Of a stretch of DNA of 64,000 nt, positions 56,295-64,000 are shown one piece after another; position 1 is the first letter of the stretch; the number at the start of each line of letters is the position of its first letter. Source of the DNA: Acidocella sp. 20-57-95 (lineage in GTDB: Bacteria; Pseudomonadota; Alphaproteobacteria; Acetobacterales; Acetobacteraceae); the NCBI GenBank assembly GCA_002255575.1, contig NCAT01000002.1, forward strand, positions 62,001 through 126,000, given 5' to 3'. Under the pieces are notes generated by a model that saw nothing but the letters and a program-made list of their open reading frames with translations, had not been told where the DNA came from and did not search any database. A program made the position numbers and the translations under genes.

Positions 56295-56915
56295 ATGGAC
56301 CAAGCCGCCAAGCGCGCCACCTGGAACCAGCGCTACGCCATTGATGACTATATTTTCGGCAAGGAACCGAGCGATATTCTGGTACGGCATCAGCATATAT
56401 TGCGGCCAGGCGAGACCGCCCTTGCAATCGCCGATGGCGAGGGCCGGAATGCTACCTATCTGGCTGAGCTTGGAATGCAAGTGACGAGTTTTGATTTTTC
56501 TGAAACGGCCATCGCTAAAGCAAAAATGCTGAACGCCGAACGCGGCGTTAGCGTGAATATTCTACAAAGTGATATTGAAAGCTGGGCATGGACGCCGAAT
56601 ACCTATGACGCGGTGATCGGGATATTTTTTCAGTTCTTGGACCCCGTGGCGCGTTCTGTGGTTTTTGCAGGTATGGCAGAAACATTGAAGCCTGGTGGCT
56701 GTGTTTTTTTACGTGGTTACACGCCCTTGCAGCTTGAATATAAAACTGGTGGGCCCTCTGAGGTGGAAAATCTCTATACGCCGGATTTATTGCGAGCCGC
56801 ATTTCCGGGGTTTGAGTTGATCCATTTATCCGACCAGATAACCATGCTCAATGAAGGCCCGCGCCATAAAGGCATGAGCGCCTTTGTGGATTTCATCGCC
56901 CGCAAACCAACCTAG
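56295..56915 (+). CDS. Class I SAM-dependent methyltransferase, TehB-like
   Basis: The 206-residue protein starts WNQRYAIDDYIFGKEPSDIL, a pattern of TehB/thiopurine-type methyltransferases. SAM contacts are in ALAIADGEGRNATYLAELG, FDFSETAI and LKPGGCVFLRGY. Substrates are unknown; tellurite or a small thiol are possible for the group. It lies 45 bases after the helicase gene and is convergent with the ABC-F gene, with three bases between. It may share the helicase transcript. Confidence 0.8.
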   Translation: MDQAAKRATWNQRYAIDDYIFGKEPSDILVRHQHILRPGETALAIADGEGRNATYLAELGMQVTSFDFSETAIAKAKMLNAERGVSVNILQSDIESWAWTPNTYDAVIGIFFQFLDPVARSVVFAGMAETLKPGGCVFLRGYTPLQLEYKTGGPSEVENLYTPDLLRAAFPGFELIHLSDQITMLNEGPRHKGMSAFVDFIARKPT

Positions 56916-56918
56916 CTT

Positions 56919-58541
56919 TCAAGCATGCAAACCCGGCGCTTCCTGGCCGGTACGTGCGACATATTCGCTATAGCCACCATCATATTGGTGAATGCCATCC
57001 GGCGTTAATTCCAGCACGCGATTGGAAAGGGCAGCCAGAAAATGCCGGTCATGCGAGACGAACAGCATGGTGCCTTCATATTGTGAAAGTGCCGTGATGA
57101 GCATTTCTTTGGTGGCGATATCAAGATGGTTGGTCGGTTCATCCAGCACCAGGAAATTTGGCGGGTCAAACAGCATCAATGCCATCACAAGCCGGGCTTT
57201 TTCACCACCCGAGAGCACCCGGCAGCGTTTTTCCACCTCGTCACCTGAAAATCCAAATGCGCCTGCCAATGAACGCAACGCACCTTGGCCGGCATGGGGA
57301 AACGCGGCATCGAGCGTTTCAAAAACGGTGCTTTCACCATCCAGCAAGTCCATCGCGTGCTGAGCAAAATAACCCATTTTCACACTGCCACCTAAAGTGA
57401 CAGTACCAGCATCCGGCGTGGTGGTGCCTGCGACAAGCTTGAGCAAGGTTGATTTACCCGCACCATTAACCCCCAGCACGCAGCAGCGTTCTTTGCGGCG
57501 GACCAGTAAGTCCAGACCGTCATAAATCACCTTGCTACCATAACGCTTATGCACACCACGAAAATTTGCCACATCCTCACCCGAGCGTGGGGCGGGGCGA
57601 AAGTCAAAGCTCAGGGCCTCACGCCGTTTCGGCGGTTCCACACGATCGATCTTTTCTAATTTCTTCACCCGGCTTTGCACCTGGGCAGCGTGTGAAGCAC
57701 GGGCTTTGAAACGTTCAATAAAGCTGATTTCCTTGGCCAGCATCGCTTGCTGGCGTTCAAACTGCGCTTGCTGCTGCTTTTCATTCAGCGCACTCTGGCG
57801 GGCATAAAATTCATAATCACCCGAAAAACTGGTGAGGTTACCGCCATCAATTTCAATCACTTTGTTGATCACGCGGTTCATAAATTCGCGGTCATGCGAG
57901 GTCATCAGCAAAGCGCCATCATAGCCGGCCAAGAATTGTTCCAGCCAGATCAGGCTCTCCAGATCAAGATGGTTGCTCGGCTCATCGAGCAGCATCACAT
58001 CCGGGCGCATCAGCAAAATACGGCCAAGGGCTACGCGCATTTTCCAGCCGCCGGACAGCTTGCCGACATCACCATCCATCATTTCCTGGCTGAAGCCTAA
58101 GCCGTCCAGCACTTCCCGGGCTTTGCCTTCCAGCGCGTAGCCGCCCAGCTCCTCAAAGCGGGCCTGCACATCGCCGAAGCGTTCAATAATGGCATCTAGC
58201 TGGTCCATCTGCTCAGGGTCCGCCATCGCGGCTTCCAGCTTTGCCAGCTCTGCGCCCACTTCGCTGACAGCCCCCGCCCCCTCCATCACCTCGGCCACCG
58301 CGCTGCGGCCGGCCATCTCGCCCACATCCTGGCTGAAGAAGCCAATCGTGACACCGCGATCCACCAGCACCAGCCCTTCATCGGGCTCTTCCTGGCCAGT
58401 GATCATGCGGAACAAGGTGGTTTTGCCGGCCCCGTTGGGGCCAACGAGGCCGATTTTCTCGCCTTTCTGCAAAGCCGCCGAAGCCTCGATAAAGACCAGG
58501 CGGCTGCCATTTTGTTTGCTGATATTATCCAGGCGAATCAT
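56919..58541 (-). CDS. ABC-F family ATPase (translation factor type)
   Basis: The 540-residue soluble protein has two ABC domains without membrane segments. Domain 1: Walker A GPNGAGKTT, signature LSGGWKMRVALG, Walker B LLDEPSNHLD. Domain 2: GVNGAGKST, LSGGEKARLVMA, LDEPTNHLD. Between them is the charged P-site tRNA-interaction linker (region of SALNEKQQQAQFERQQ). ABC-F proteins act on the ribosome to relieve stalls or guard against antibiotics. The subgroup (EttA, YbiT, YheS/Uup-like) is uncertain. An inverted repeat lies 24 bases upstream of ATG. Confidence 0.9.
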   Translation of the reverse strand: MIRLDNISKQNGSRLVFIEASAALQKGEKIGLVGPNGAGKTTLFRMITGQEEPDEGLVLVDRGVTIGFFSQDVGEMAGRSAVAEVMEGAGAVSEVGAELAKLEAAMADPEQMDQLDAIIERFGDVQARFEELGGYALEGKAREVLDGLGFSQEMMDGDVGKLSGGWKMRVALGRILLMRPDVMLLDEPSNHLDLESLIWLEQFLAGYDGALLMTSHDREFMNRVINKVIEIDGGNLTSFSGDYEFYARQSALNEKQQQAQFERQQAMLAKEISFIERFKARASHAAQVQSRVKKLEKIDRVEPPKRREALSFDFRPAPRSGEDVANFRGVHKRYGSKVIYDGLDLLVRRKERCCVLGVNGAGKSTLLKLVAGTTTPDAGTVTLGGSVKMGYFAQHAMDLLDGESTVFETLDAAFPHAGQGALRSLAGAFGFSGDEVEKRCRVLSGGEKARLVMALMLFDPPNFLVLDEPTNHLDIATKEMLITALSQYEGTMLFVSHDRHFLAALSNRVLELTPDGIHQYDGGYSEYVARTGQEAPGLHA

Positions 58542-58564
58542 GAAAAAACCTCGGTGGGCAAAGT

Positions 58565-58588
58565 GGTTGGGCGGGTCTTAGCCCAACC
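58565..58588. repeat. Inverted repeat upstream of the ABC-F gene
   Basis: GGTTGGGC (58565-58572) and GCCCAACC (58581-58588) form a perfect 8-bp stem with an eight-base loop. It lies just upstream of the ABC-F start, so would be in its 5' leader or act as an operator. No T-run follows the stem directly. A six-base T-run lies between the repeat and the ABC-F ATG. Confidence 0.45.
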
Positions 58589-58667
58589 GGCCGGGGGCGT
58601 GAACCGGCCCACATGGTTGGCAGTATTGGCGATGATGTGACTCGACTCTGGTGGCTGATGATGCTTT

Positions 58668-58682
58668 GTTCTTGTTATGTTC
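58668..58682 (+). promoter_or_regulatory. LexA box of the imuA-imuB-dnaE2 operon
   Basis: GTTCTTGTTATGTTC is an exact match to the alphaproteobacterial SOS box GTTC-N7-GTTC. It covers the imuA start codon at 58677-58679, so LexA binding would lie over the very start of the coding region and the transcript would have little or no leader. Control of this operon by LexA is well established in several alphaproteobacteria. Confidence 0.85.
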
Positions 58683-59318
58683 TTACAGCCTCACACAACC
58701 CCGGCAGAGTCTGGCTGGGCCGGGATTTTACCCGCCGGTTTGGCTTTCACCCAAGCGGTGCATGAATGCCGCGCACCTGAGCATACGGCTGGCCATGCGG
58801 CCTTTGCCGCGGTTTTACTGGCAAAGTTAGGCGAAACAACGCCGGTTCTATGGGTCAGTGCAAACCCGTGCCTTTACCCCCCGGGCCTTGCCTGGCTGGG
58901 GCTGAACCCGGCGCGCTGCCTGTTTGCCCATGCCAAAAACGATGCTGAAAGCCTGGGCACGTTGGAAGTGGCCCTGCGGGGCGGCATGGCGGGGGTGGCT
59001 GAGTGCGGAGAATTATCGCGACTGGCTGCCCGCCGTCTGGCGCTGGCAGCGCGCCAAGGTGGCAGTACCGGGTTTTTGTTGCGGTACGCCCCGGCCACCA
59101 CAAGTTCTGATTCTACCGCCTTTGCCACGCGCTGGATGATCTCGCCCCTACAAGGCCGGGGCGAGATGCGCCTGCAGGCTGAATTGCTCTACGCCAAAGG
59201 CGGCCAGCCTGGCGTTTTTGTTCTGGATATTCATAGGGAGGCTCAGAATGGCGCAGCGCCGTTTTCTCTCACTTTGGTTCCCCCAGGGCCTGCCGAACAG
59301 CAAAGGCGCACCGGGTGA
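58677..59318 (+). CDS. imuA: Translesion-synthesis accessory protein ImuA
   Basis: The 213-residue protein is a RecA-fold-related accessory factor of the mutasome. AGHAAFAAVLLAKLGETTPVLWV (in part), GLAWLGLNPARCLFAHAKND and the Ala/Arg-rich helix GELSRLAARRLALAARQGG match ImuA. The start is at 58677, inside the LexA box. No ribosome site precedes it, and the next in-frame start (GTG 58758) would remove conserved residues. The 3' end overlaps imuB by about 70 bases. Confidence 0.88.
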   Translation: MFLQPHTTPAESGWAGILPAGLAFTQAVHECRAPEHTAGHAAFAAVLLAKLGETTPVLWVSANPCLYPPGLAWLGLNPARCLFAHAKNDAESLGTLEVALRGGMAGVAECGELSRLAARRLALAARQGGSTGFLLRYAPATTSSDSTAFATRWMISPLQGRGEMRLQAELLYAKGGQPGVFVLDIHREAQNGAAPFSLTLVPPGPAEQQRRTG

Positions 59319-60543
59319 ATTGGCGGCACTGGCGCTCTGGTGCCAGCTCTATTCCCCGCTTACCGCGCCGGACCCGCCAGATGGCGTGCTGATTGATATT
59401 ACCGGCTGCGCGCATCTGTTCAGCGGTGAGGCGGGGATGCGGGCGCATATGCAAAACCGTTTGCCGGGGGTGCAGTTGGCGATTGCCAATACCGCGCTGG
59501 CCGCTTGGGGGTTGGCGCGTTATGGCGCGACCGAGAGCGAGGATATTTCCCCCTTACCACTGGCTGCTTTGCGGTTGCCGGAACGCGCCATCAGCCGGTT
59601 GCGGCTGGTGGGGGTGAAGCAGATTGGCGCCCTGATGCGTCTGCCGCGGGCCGAACTGACCGCCGGCTACGGGAAAGAGCCGGCTTTGCAGCTAGACCGT
59701 GCGCTGGGGCGTGCGCCGGAGATTCTGCCCTTCATCACTGCCCCGCCCGCATGGCGGCTGGTGGAAGATTACGCCGAACCGATCTGGGCGCCGCAGCAAT
59801 TACAAGCTGCACTTGAACGGCTGGCGGTGCAATTATGCAAAGATTTAGCTGAAGCCAGCCGTGGTGCCACCGCATTGCAAGCACGGTTTTACCGGGTTGA
59901 TGCGCAATGCCCGGAGATAAATCTAGGCTTTGCCGAACCCTGCCGGGATGAATTTCAAATCAGCAAATTGCTGCGTGAAAAATTGCAGGACATCGATCCC
60001 GGTTTTGGCATTGAGGCGACCAGCTTGCAGGCGTTGGAAACCGAACCTCTTGCGCCCACGCAAACCGGCTTCACGCCCGCAGCGCCAAATTTTTCAGGGC
60101 CGATGAACACGCTGCTCAACCGTTTGGGGCCGCAGAGATTATGGCGGGCTACACCTTATGCCAGCTTCATTCCGGAATTTGCCTGGCGGCGGCAATCAGT
60201 CAAACTGCCAGCCGTGCCCTGGCAAGCGCCGCGCTTTCCACGGCCGATTAAACTTTTAGCCAAGCCTGATGCGATTACGGCGATTGCGCCCGTGCCGGAT
60301 GACCCGCCGGTGCAATTTGTCTGGCGTGGGCAGGCGCATAGAATTGTGCATGCGACCGGGCCGGAACGCATTGCGCGCGATTGGTGGTGCCATGAGCATG
60401 ATGACACCCGGCCAGAACGTGAGAAAATCCGCGATTATTATGCGGTGGAGGATAGTCACGGCGTGCGCTTCTGGCTGTTCCGCGCCGGGCTGCATGATGG
60501 TGAAGTGGCTCCGCGCTGGTATCTGCATGGGTTTTTTGGATGA
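59248..60543 (+). CDS. imuB: Catalytically inactive Y-family polymerase homolog ImuB
   Basis: ImuB is the scaffold that links DnaE2 and ImuA to the replication clamp. From ATG 59248 the protein is 431 residues. It has the Y-family framework (LIDITGCAHLFSGEAGMRAHM; LRLVGVKQIGALMRLPRAEL) but lacks the acidic N-terminal catalytic pattern, where WFPQGLP replaces DxDxFF. The C-terminal part holds WRGQAHRIVHATGPERIARDWW, an ImuB hallmark. I found no obvious QLxLF-type clamp motif, so that interaction is unverified. GGGAGG lies eight bases before ATG (58-residue overlap with the imuA 3' end is out of frame). Overlap with dnaE2 is ATGA. Confidence 0.92.
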   Translation: MAQRRFLSLWFPQGLPNSKGAPGELAALALWCQLYSPLTAPDPPDGVLIDITGCAHLFSGEAGMRAHMQNRLPGVQLAIANTALAAWGLARYGATESEDISPLPLAALRLPERAISRLRLVGVKQIGALMRLPRAELTAGYGKEPALQLDRALGRAPEILPFITAPPAWRLVEDYAEPIWAPQQLQAALERLAVQLCKDLAEASRGATALQARFYRVDAQCPEINLGFAEPCRDEFQISKLLREKLQDIDPGFGIEATSLQALETEPLAPTQTGFTPAAPNFSGPMNTLLNRLGPQRLWRATPYASFIPEFAWRRQSVKLPAVPWQAPRFPRPIKLLAKPDAITAIAPVPDDPPVQFVWRGQAHRIVHATGPERIARDWWCHEHDDTRPEREKIRDYYAVEDSHGVRFWLFRAGLHDGEVAPRWYLHGFFG

Positions 60544-63500
60544 GCTATGTTGAATTACTTAGCGCCAGTGCCTTTAGTTTTTTGGAAGGCGCGGCGCACC
60601 CGGTGGAATTGGTGGCGCAGGCCAAGGCGCTTGGCCATAGCGCCATTGGCATTGCAGATACCAACACCGTAGCCGGTGTGGTGCAGGCGCATGTGGCCGC
60701 CCAAAAAGCCGGGTTGCGGCTGGTGGTGGGAAGCCGGCTGGTGCTGCAGGACGCCCCGGACATGGTATGCTACCCGCAAGACCGTGCCGCCTGGGGGCGT
60801 CTCTGCCGGTTGCTGACTCTGGGCAAGATGCGCACCAGCAAAGGCGCGTGCGATTTGAAGTTTGCCGATGTTTTGGACTATGCCGAAGGGCAGATTTTCA
60901 TCATCGTGCCGCCTGCGGTTCTGACCGATGATTTTTCATTGTGGCTGCAACAGGCTGTGAAAAAACTACCCCAGCCGCCCTACCTCGCCGCCATTCGCCG
61001 TTACGCACCTGATGATGAGACGCGGCTGCGGAAAATTTCAGAATTGGCGCAGGCGGCACGCATACGCATGGTGGCAGCGAATGATGTGCTGTACCACGAG
61101 CCAGACCGCCGCCCGTTGCAGGATGTGCTGCGCTGCATCCGCCATGGCTGTACAATCGCGGATGCTGGTTACCGGCTGGAACCGCATGGCGAGCGTTATT
61201 TGAAAACGCCTGCCGAAATGGCACGATTATTTAAGCGTTTCCCCGAAGCCATCGCCGCCCAGCGCGATATTTTAGCGCAGGTGAATTTCTCACTCGACCA
61301 AATCACTTATGAGTATCCTGATGAACCCGTGCCGCCTGGCCGCACGCCCGACGAGCATTTGGCCGACCTTGTGCGGCTTGGGGCACAAAAACGCTACGGC
61401 GCGAATATTCCACCCAAAGTGCAAGTAATGCTGGAGAAAGAACTAAATATCATCGCGCAACTTGATTATGCACGGTATTTTCTCACGGTTGAAGATATTG
61501 TGCGGTTTGCGCGTTCCCAAAAACTCCTCTGCCAGGGCCGCGGTTCGGCAGCCAACTCGGCGGTTTGTTATGCGCTCGGCATCACCGCGGTGGACCCGAT
61601 GCAAAGCGATTTATTATTCGAGCGTTTTATCTCCGCCGAACGCAAGGAGCCACCCGATATTGATGTGGATTTCGAGCATGAAAGGCGTGAGGAGGTTATC
61701 CAGTATCTTTATGCGCGCTATGGACGAGACCGCGCTGCGATTGCTGCCACCATTATTCATTACCGGCCCAAATCCGCGATTCGTGAAGTGGCAAAAGCGT
61801 TGGGTCTGGCTGAACCCATTGCCGCCAAATTAGCCAGCGAAAGCTGGAATGCTGGCGATGAATTATGGTCGGCTGACCGGCTGCGCGAGGCCGGGATCAA
61901 TGCGGATGATCCGCTGATCAAACGGGTGGTGATGCTGGCGCGCGAACTGGTGGGGTTGCCGCGCCATCTCTCCCAGCATGTGGGTGGGTTTGTGCTCACG
62001 CGTGGCCGGTTGGATGAAACCGTGCCGGTAGGACCGGCCGCCATGGCAGACCGCAGCTTCATCGAATGGAACAAGGATGATATCGACGCGCTGCGGATGA
62101 TGAAGGTGGATGTGCTGGCGCTGGGTATGCTCACCTGCATCCGCAAATGTTTTGCTATGCTCGGCATTGAGGATCTTGCAGATATTCCGGCTGAAGATCC
62201 GGCGGTTTACGATATGCTCTGCAAAGGTGATTCAATTGGCGTATTTCAGGTGGAAAGCCGGGCGCAGATGAATATGCTGCCACGTTTGAAACCCCGCGAA
62301 TTTTACGATCTGGTGATTGAAGTGGCGATTGTCCGGCCTGGCCCGATTCAAGGTGACATGGTGCACCCGTATCTGCGCCGGCGTTCGGGCGCCGAGGAAG
62401 TACAATATCCACTGCGGCAAGGCGGGTTGCCCAACGAGCTTTGCGAGATTCTAAAAAAAACCAAAGGCGTGCCGTTGTTTCAGGAACAGGCGATGCGCAT
62501 TGCGATGGTGGCCGCGCAATTCAGCGCCGAGGAGGCCAACGGGTTGCGGCGCGCCATGGCCACATTCCGCAATATCGGCACCATGCAGCATTTTAAAGAC
62601 CTGATGGTGGAGCGCATGGTGGCGCGCGGCTATGAACGACCTTTCGCTGAAGCCTGTTTCAGACAGATCGAGGGGTTCGGCAGTTATGGATTTCCCGAGA
62701 GCCATGCGGCGAGTTTTGCATTATTAGTGTATGCTTCGGCCTGGCTGAAATGCCATCACCCGGCGGCTTTTGCCGCAGCCTTGCTGAATTCTCAGCCGAT
62801 GGGGTTTTACGCGCCCGCCCAGATTGTCCGCGATGCGCGTGAGCATGGGGTAGATATTTTACCCGCTGATGTGAATTTTTCTGATCTTGATTGCACGCTG
62901 GAAAACGATGCGCTGCGGTTAGGGTTGCGGATGATCGATGGGTTTCACCAAGCCTGGGCCAGTGTCATTCTGGAACAGCGTGGCGCTGGGTTTGCTGATT
63001 TATATGCGCTGGCGGCAACTGGCTTGCCCCGCGCGGCTTTGGAGCACCTGGCGCAAGCCGATGCACTGCGCAGCATTAACCTGTCTCGCCGCATCGCGCT
63101 CTGGCGGATTGCCGGGCTGGAATCCGCACCGCCCACGCCGTTATTGGCGGGGCAGCGGCGCCGGCACCAAACGCCCGAATTGCCGCTGATGAGCGAGGGC
63201 GAGCATGTGGTGGCGGATTACCGCACCACCGGCCTGTCACTCCGGGCGCATCCTTGTGGTTTGCTGCGGGGTAAATTGCGGCTTGCCAAAGCCCTCACTT
63301 GCCAAGAAGCCGTGGCGGCCAGAGATGGCTCCCGCATCCGTACTGCCGGCATTGTAACTGTGCGGCAGCGGCCTGGTACGGCGAAGGGTACCATGTTCAT
63401 CACCATCGAGGACGAAACCGGCATTGCCAACCTCATCATCTGGGCATCGCTGGTAGAACCGCTGCGCAACCAGATTATCAACGCCACACTGCTGATTGCC

Positions 63501-63689
63501 GAAGGGCGTCTGCAACGCAGTGTGGAGAACGTGACGCACATCGTGGTGGAACGGCTGGCTGACCGTAGCCGCTGGATTGCCGAACTGGACGCACCACTTT
63601 CGCGCGCCGATGAACTACCGCACCCGCGCCGCCCGCCCGGACACCCAAGGCAGGAACGGGTGGTCCGCAAAAGCCGGGATTTTCATTAG
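60540..63689 (+). CDS. dnaE2: Error-prone DNA polymerase DnaE2
   Basis: The 1049-residue C-family polymerase performs lesion bypass and induced mutagenesis. The N-terminal PHP domain (FSFLEGAAHPVELV; IGIADTNTVAGV) is divergent from replicative DnaE. The palm motif PDIDVDFEHERR places catalytic Asp375 and Asp377 in the middle, after GRGSAANSAVCY. Helix-hairpin-helix and OB-fold regions complete it, ending in a Pro/Arg-rich tail. Its start overlaps the imuB stop (ATGA). Confidence 0.95.
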   Translation: MSYVELLSASAFSFLEGAAHPVELVAQAKALGHSAIGIADTNTVAGVVQAHVAAQKAGLRLVVGSRLVLQDAPDMVCYPQDRAAWGRLCRLLTLGKMRTSKGACDLKFADVLDYAEGQIFIIVPPAVLTDDFSLWLQQAVKKLPQPPYLAAIRRYAPDDETRLRKISELAQAARIRMVAANDVLYHEPDRRPLQDVLRCIRHGCTIADAGYRLEPHGERYLKTPAEMARLFKRFPEAIAAQRDILAQVNFSLDQITYEYPDEPVPPGRTPDEHLADLVRLGAQKRYGANIPPKVQVMLEKELNIIAQLDYARYFLTVEDIVRFARSQKLLCQGRGSAANSAVCYALGITAVDPMQSDLLFERFISAERKEPPDIDVDFEHERREEVIQYLYARYGRDRAAIAATIIHYRPKSAIREVAKALGLAEPIAAKLASESWNAGDELWSADRLREAGINADDPLIKRVVMLARELVGLPRHLSQHVGGFVLTRGRLDETVPVGPAAMADRSFIEWNKDDIDALRMMKVDVLALGMLTCIRKCFAMLGIEDLADIPAEDPAVYDMLCKGDSIGVFQVESRAQMNMLPRLKPREFYDLVIEVAIVRPGPIQGDMVHPYLRRRSGAEEVQYPLRQGGLPNELCEILKKTKGVPLFQEQAMRIAMVAAQFSAEEANGLRRAMATFRNIGTMQHFKDLMVERMVARGYERPFAEACFRQIEGFGSYGFPESHAASFALLVYASAWLKCHHPAAFAAALLNSQPMGFYAPAQIVRDAREHGVDILPADVNFSDLDCTLENDALRLGLRMIDGFHQAWASVILEQRGAGFADLYALAATGLPRAALEHLAQADALRSINLSRRIALWRIAGLESAPPTPLLAGQRRRHQTPELPLMSEGEHVVADYRTTGLSLRAHPCGLLRGKLRLAKALTCQEAVAARDGSRIRTAGIVTVRQRPGTAKGTMFITIEDETGIANLIIWASLVEPLRNQIINATLLIAEGRLQRSVENVTHIVVERLADRSRWIAELDAPLSRADELPHPRRPPGHPRQERVVRKSRDFH

Positions 63690-63708
63690 CTCACTACAAT
63701 AGCCAAGC

Positions 63709-64000
63709 CTAGTCGTTCACATCACGATCAGCGGTATTCGATACGATCCCAAATTGGGTTGGATAAAGCACGCCCTGGTGGTGTAAGCCCATCCATAACA
63801 GCCGATTAAAGGCACCCGCCGGTATTTTATCTTCCTGCGACCAGTCATAGCCAGCTGTATGGGCCGCCCACCATGAAGCTGGATGCATATTGGAAAAATT
63901 ATTCGCCTGCATCTTTGGTACAGGCAAGCTGGTCGCCATTAAAGGGGCCGGGATTATTGGGGTAAACTGCCAACCTGTCTGCTGAAGGTCGAATATGTCG
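63709..64000 (-). CDS. C-terminal end of an unidentified protein, possibly of the alkaline-phosphatase (phosphoesterase) family
   Basis: On the minus strand a frame is open from the window edge (64000) down to the stop at 63709-63711, so about 96 C-terminal residues are visible. They include FSNMHPASWWAAHTAGYDWSQ and IPAGAFNRLLWMGLHHQGVLYP. The NRLLWxGL...YP ending resembles the C-termini of some secreted YncE/alkaline-phosphatase-type phosphoesterases, but this is a weak resemblance and not a firm call. An internal ATG at 63939 need not be the start. Confidence 0.4.
   Translation of the reverse strand, partial: DIFDLQQTGWQFTPIIPAPLMATSLPVPKMQANNFSNMHPASWWAAHTAGYDWSQEDKIPAGAFNRLLWMGLHHQGVLYPTQFGIVSNTADRDVND

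Noticed and set aside
1..64000. tRNA, rRNA, CRISPR arrays, insertion sequences, phage or toxin-antitoxin genes
   Set aside because: I looked for T-loop motifs, regularly spaced repeats, transposase or integrase motifs and small paired genes in the gaps and found none; a covariance-model search would be needed to exclude small RNAs.

Overview
This window is ordinary chromosomal DNA from a moderately GC-rich alphaproteobacterium, most likely of the Acetobacteraceae (Rhodospirillales/Acetobacterales). The taxonomic pointers are an alphaproteobacterial-type SspB, a Fur/Mur-type regulator without the CxxC pairs of enteric Fur, an OlsB ornithine-lipid acyltransferase, a PhaB-type reductase, the imuA-imuB-dnaE2 mutasome, and an alphaproteobacterial LexA box (GTTC-N7-GTTC). 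The genus assignment is inference. I saw no rRNA, tRNA, CRISPR array, insertion sequence or phage gene. Genes are tightly packed and no gene-free stretch exceeds 300 bases.

Layout. 1-6.1 kb: end of an amidase gene, penicillin-binding protein 1A, a phosphatase, a glycosyltransferase, and prfB, which is complete only through a programmed +1 frameshift. 6.1-8.7 kb (minus): dapD-dapE and a membrane protein, the lysine/peptidoglycan diaminopimelate branch. 8.8-10.4 kb: a degenerate GGDEF protein and grpE. 10.4-16.5 kb: a large AsmA-like protein divergent from glnE-bcp. 16.5-21.7 kb: a GT8-like enzyme, the hslO-lipoprotein-cupin unit (minus), and hldE with a GNAT gene. 21.8-25.6 kb: nfuA, a nitroreductase, tsaB, rimI, tusA (minus), fur, olsB. 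25.7-33.6 kb: sspB, fumarase, a VOC protein, then queA-tgt-queG (last steps of queuosine synthesis), accD and folC. 33.5-41.4 kb: a transporter, phaB, then an envelope-polysaccharide block (WecA/MraY-like transferase, ugd, a methyltransferase-glycosyltransferase fusion, an RgpF-like protein, plsC). 41.4-46.8 kb: trhO, the conserved miaB-phoH-ybeY-corC cluster, and a DUF1275 protein. 46.8-51.1 kb: a 57-residue glycine-rich membrane protein, a PAQR protein, an unusual chemoreceptor and a glycosyltransferase. 51.2-63.7 kb: a DNA-damage region with ATP-dependent ligase and its associated exonuclease, divergent Lhr-type helicase, a methyltransferase, an ABC-F protein, and the imuA-imuB-dnaE2 operon. 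The 3' edge holds the C-terminal end of an unidentified minus-strand gene.

Genes within units commonly overlap by four bases (ATGA, GTGA, and an unusually frequent TTGA), which indicates translational coupling. The most notable features are the RF2 frameshift site, the perfect LexA box that overlaps the imuA start codon, a near-perfect LexA box between the ligase/exonuclease pair and the helicase (tying the two repair modules to one putative SOS regulon), a chemoreceptor whose Cache-like sensor appears to be cytoplasmic, and the methyltransferase-glycosyltransferase fusion. I found no clear candidate for an entirely new defence or mobile system.
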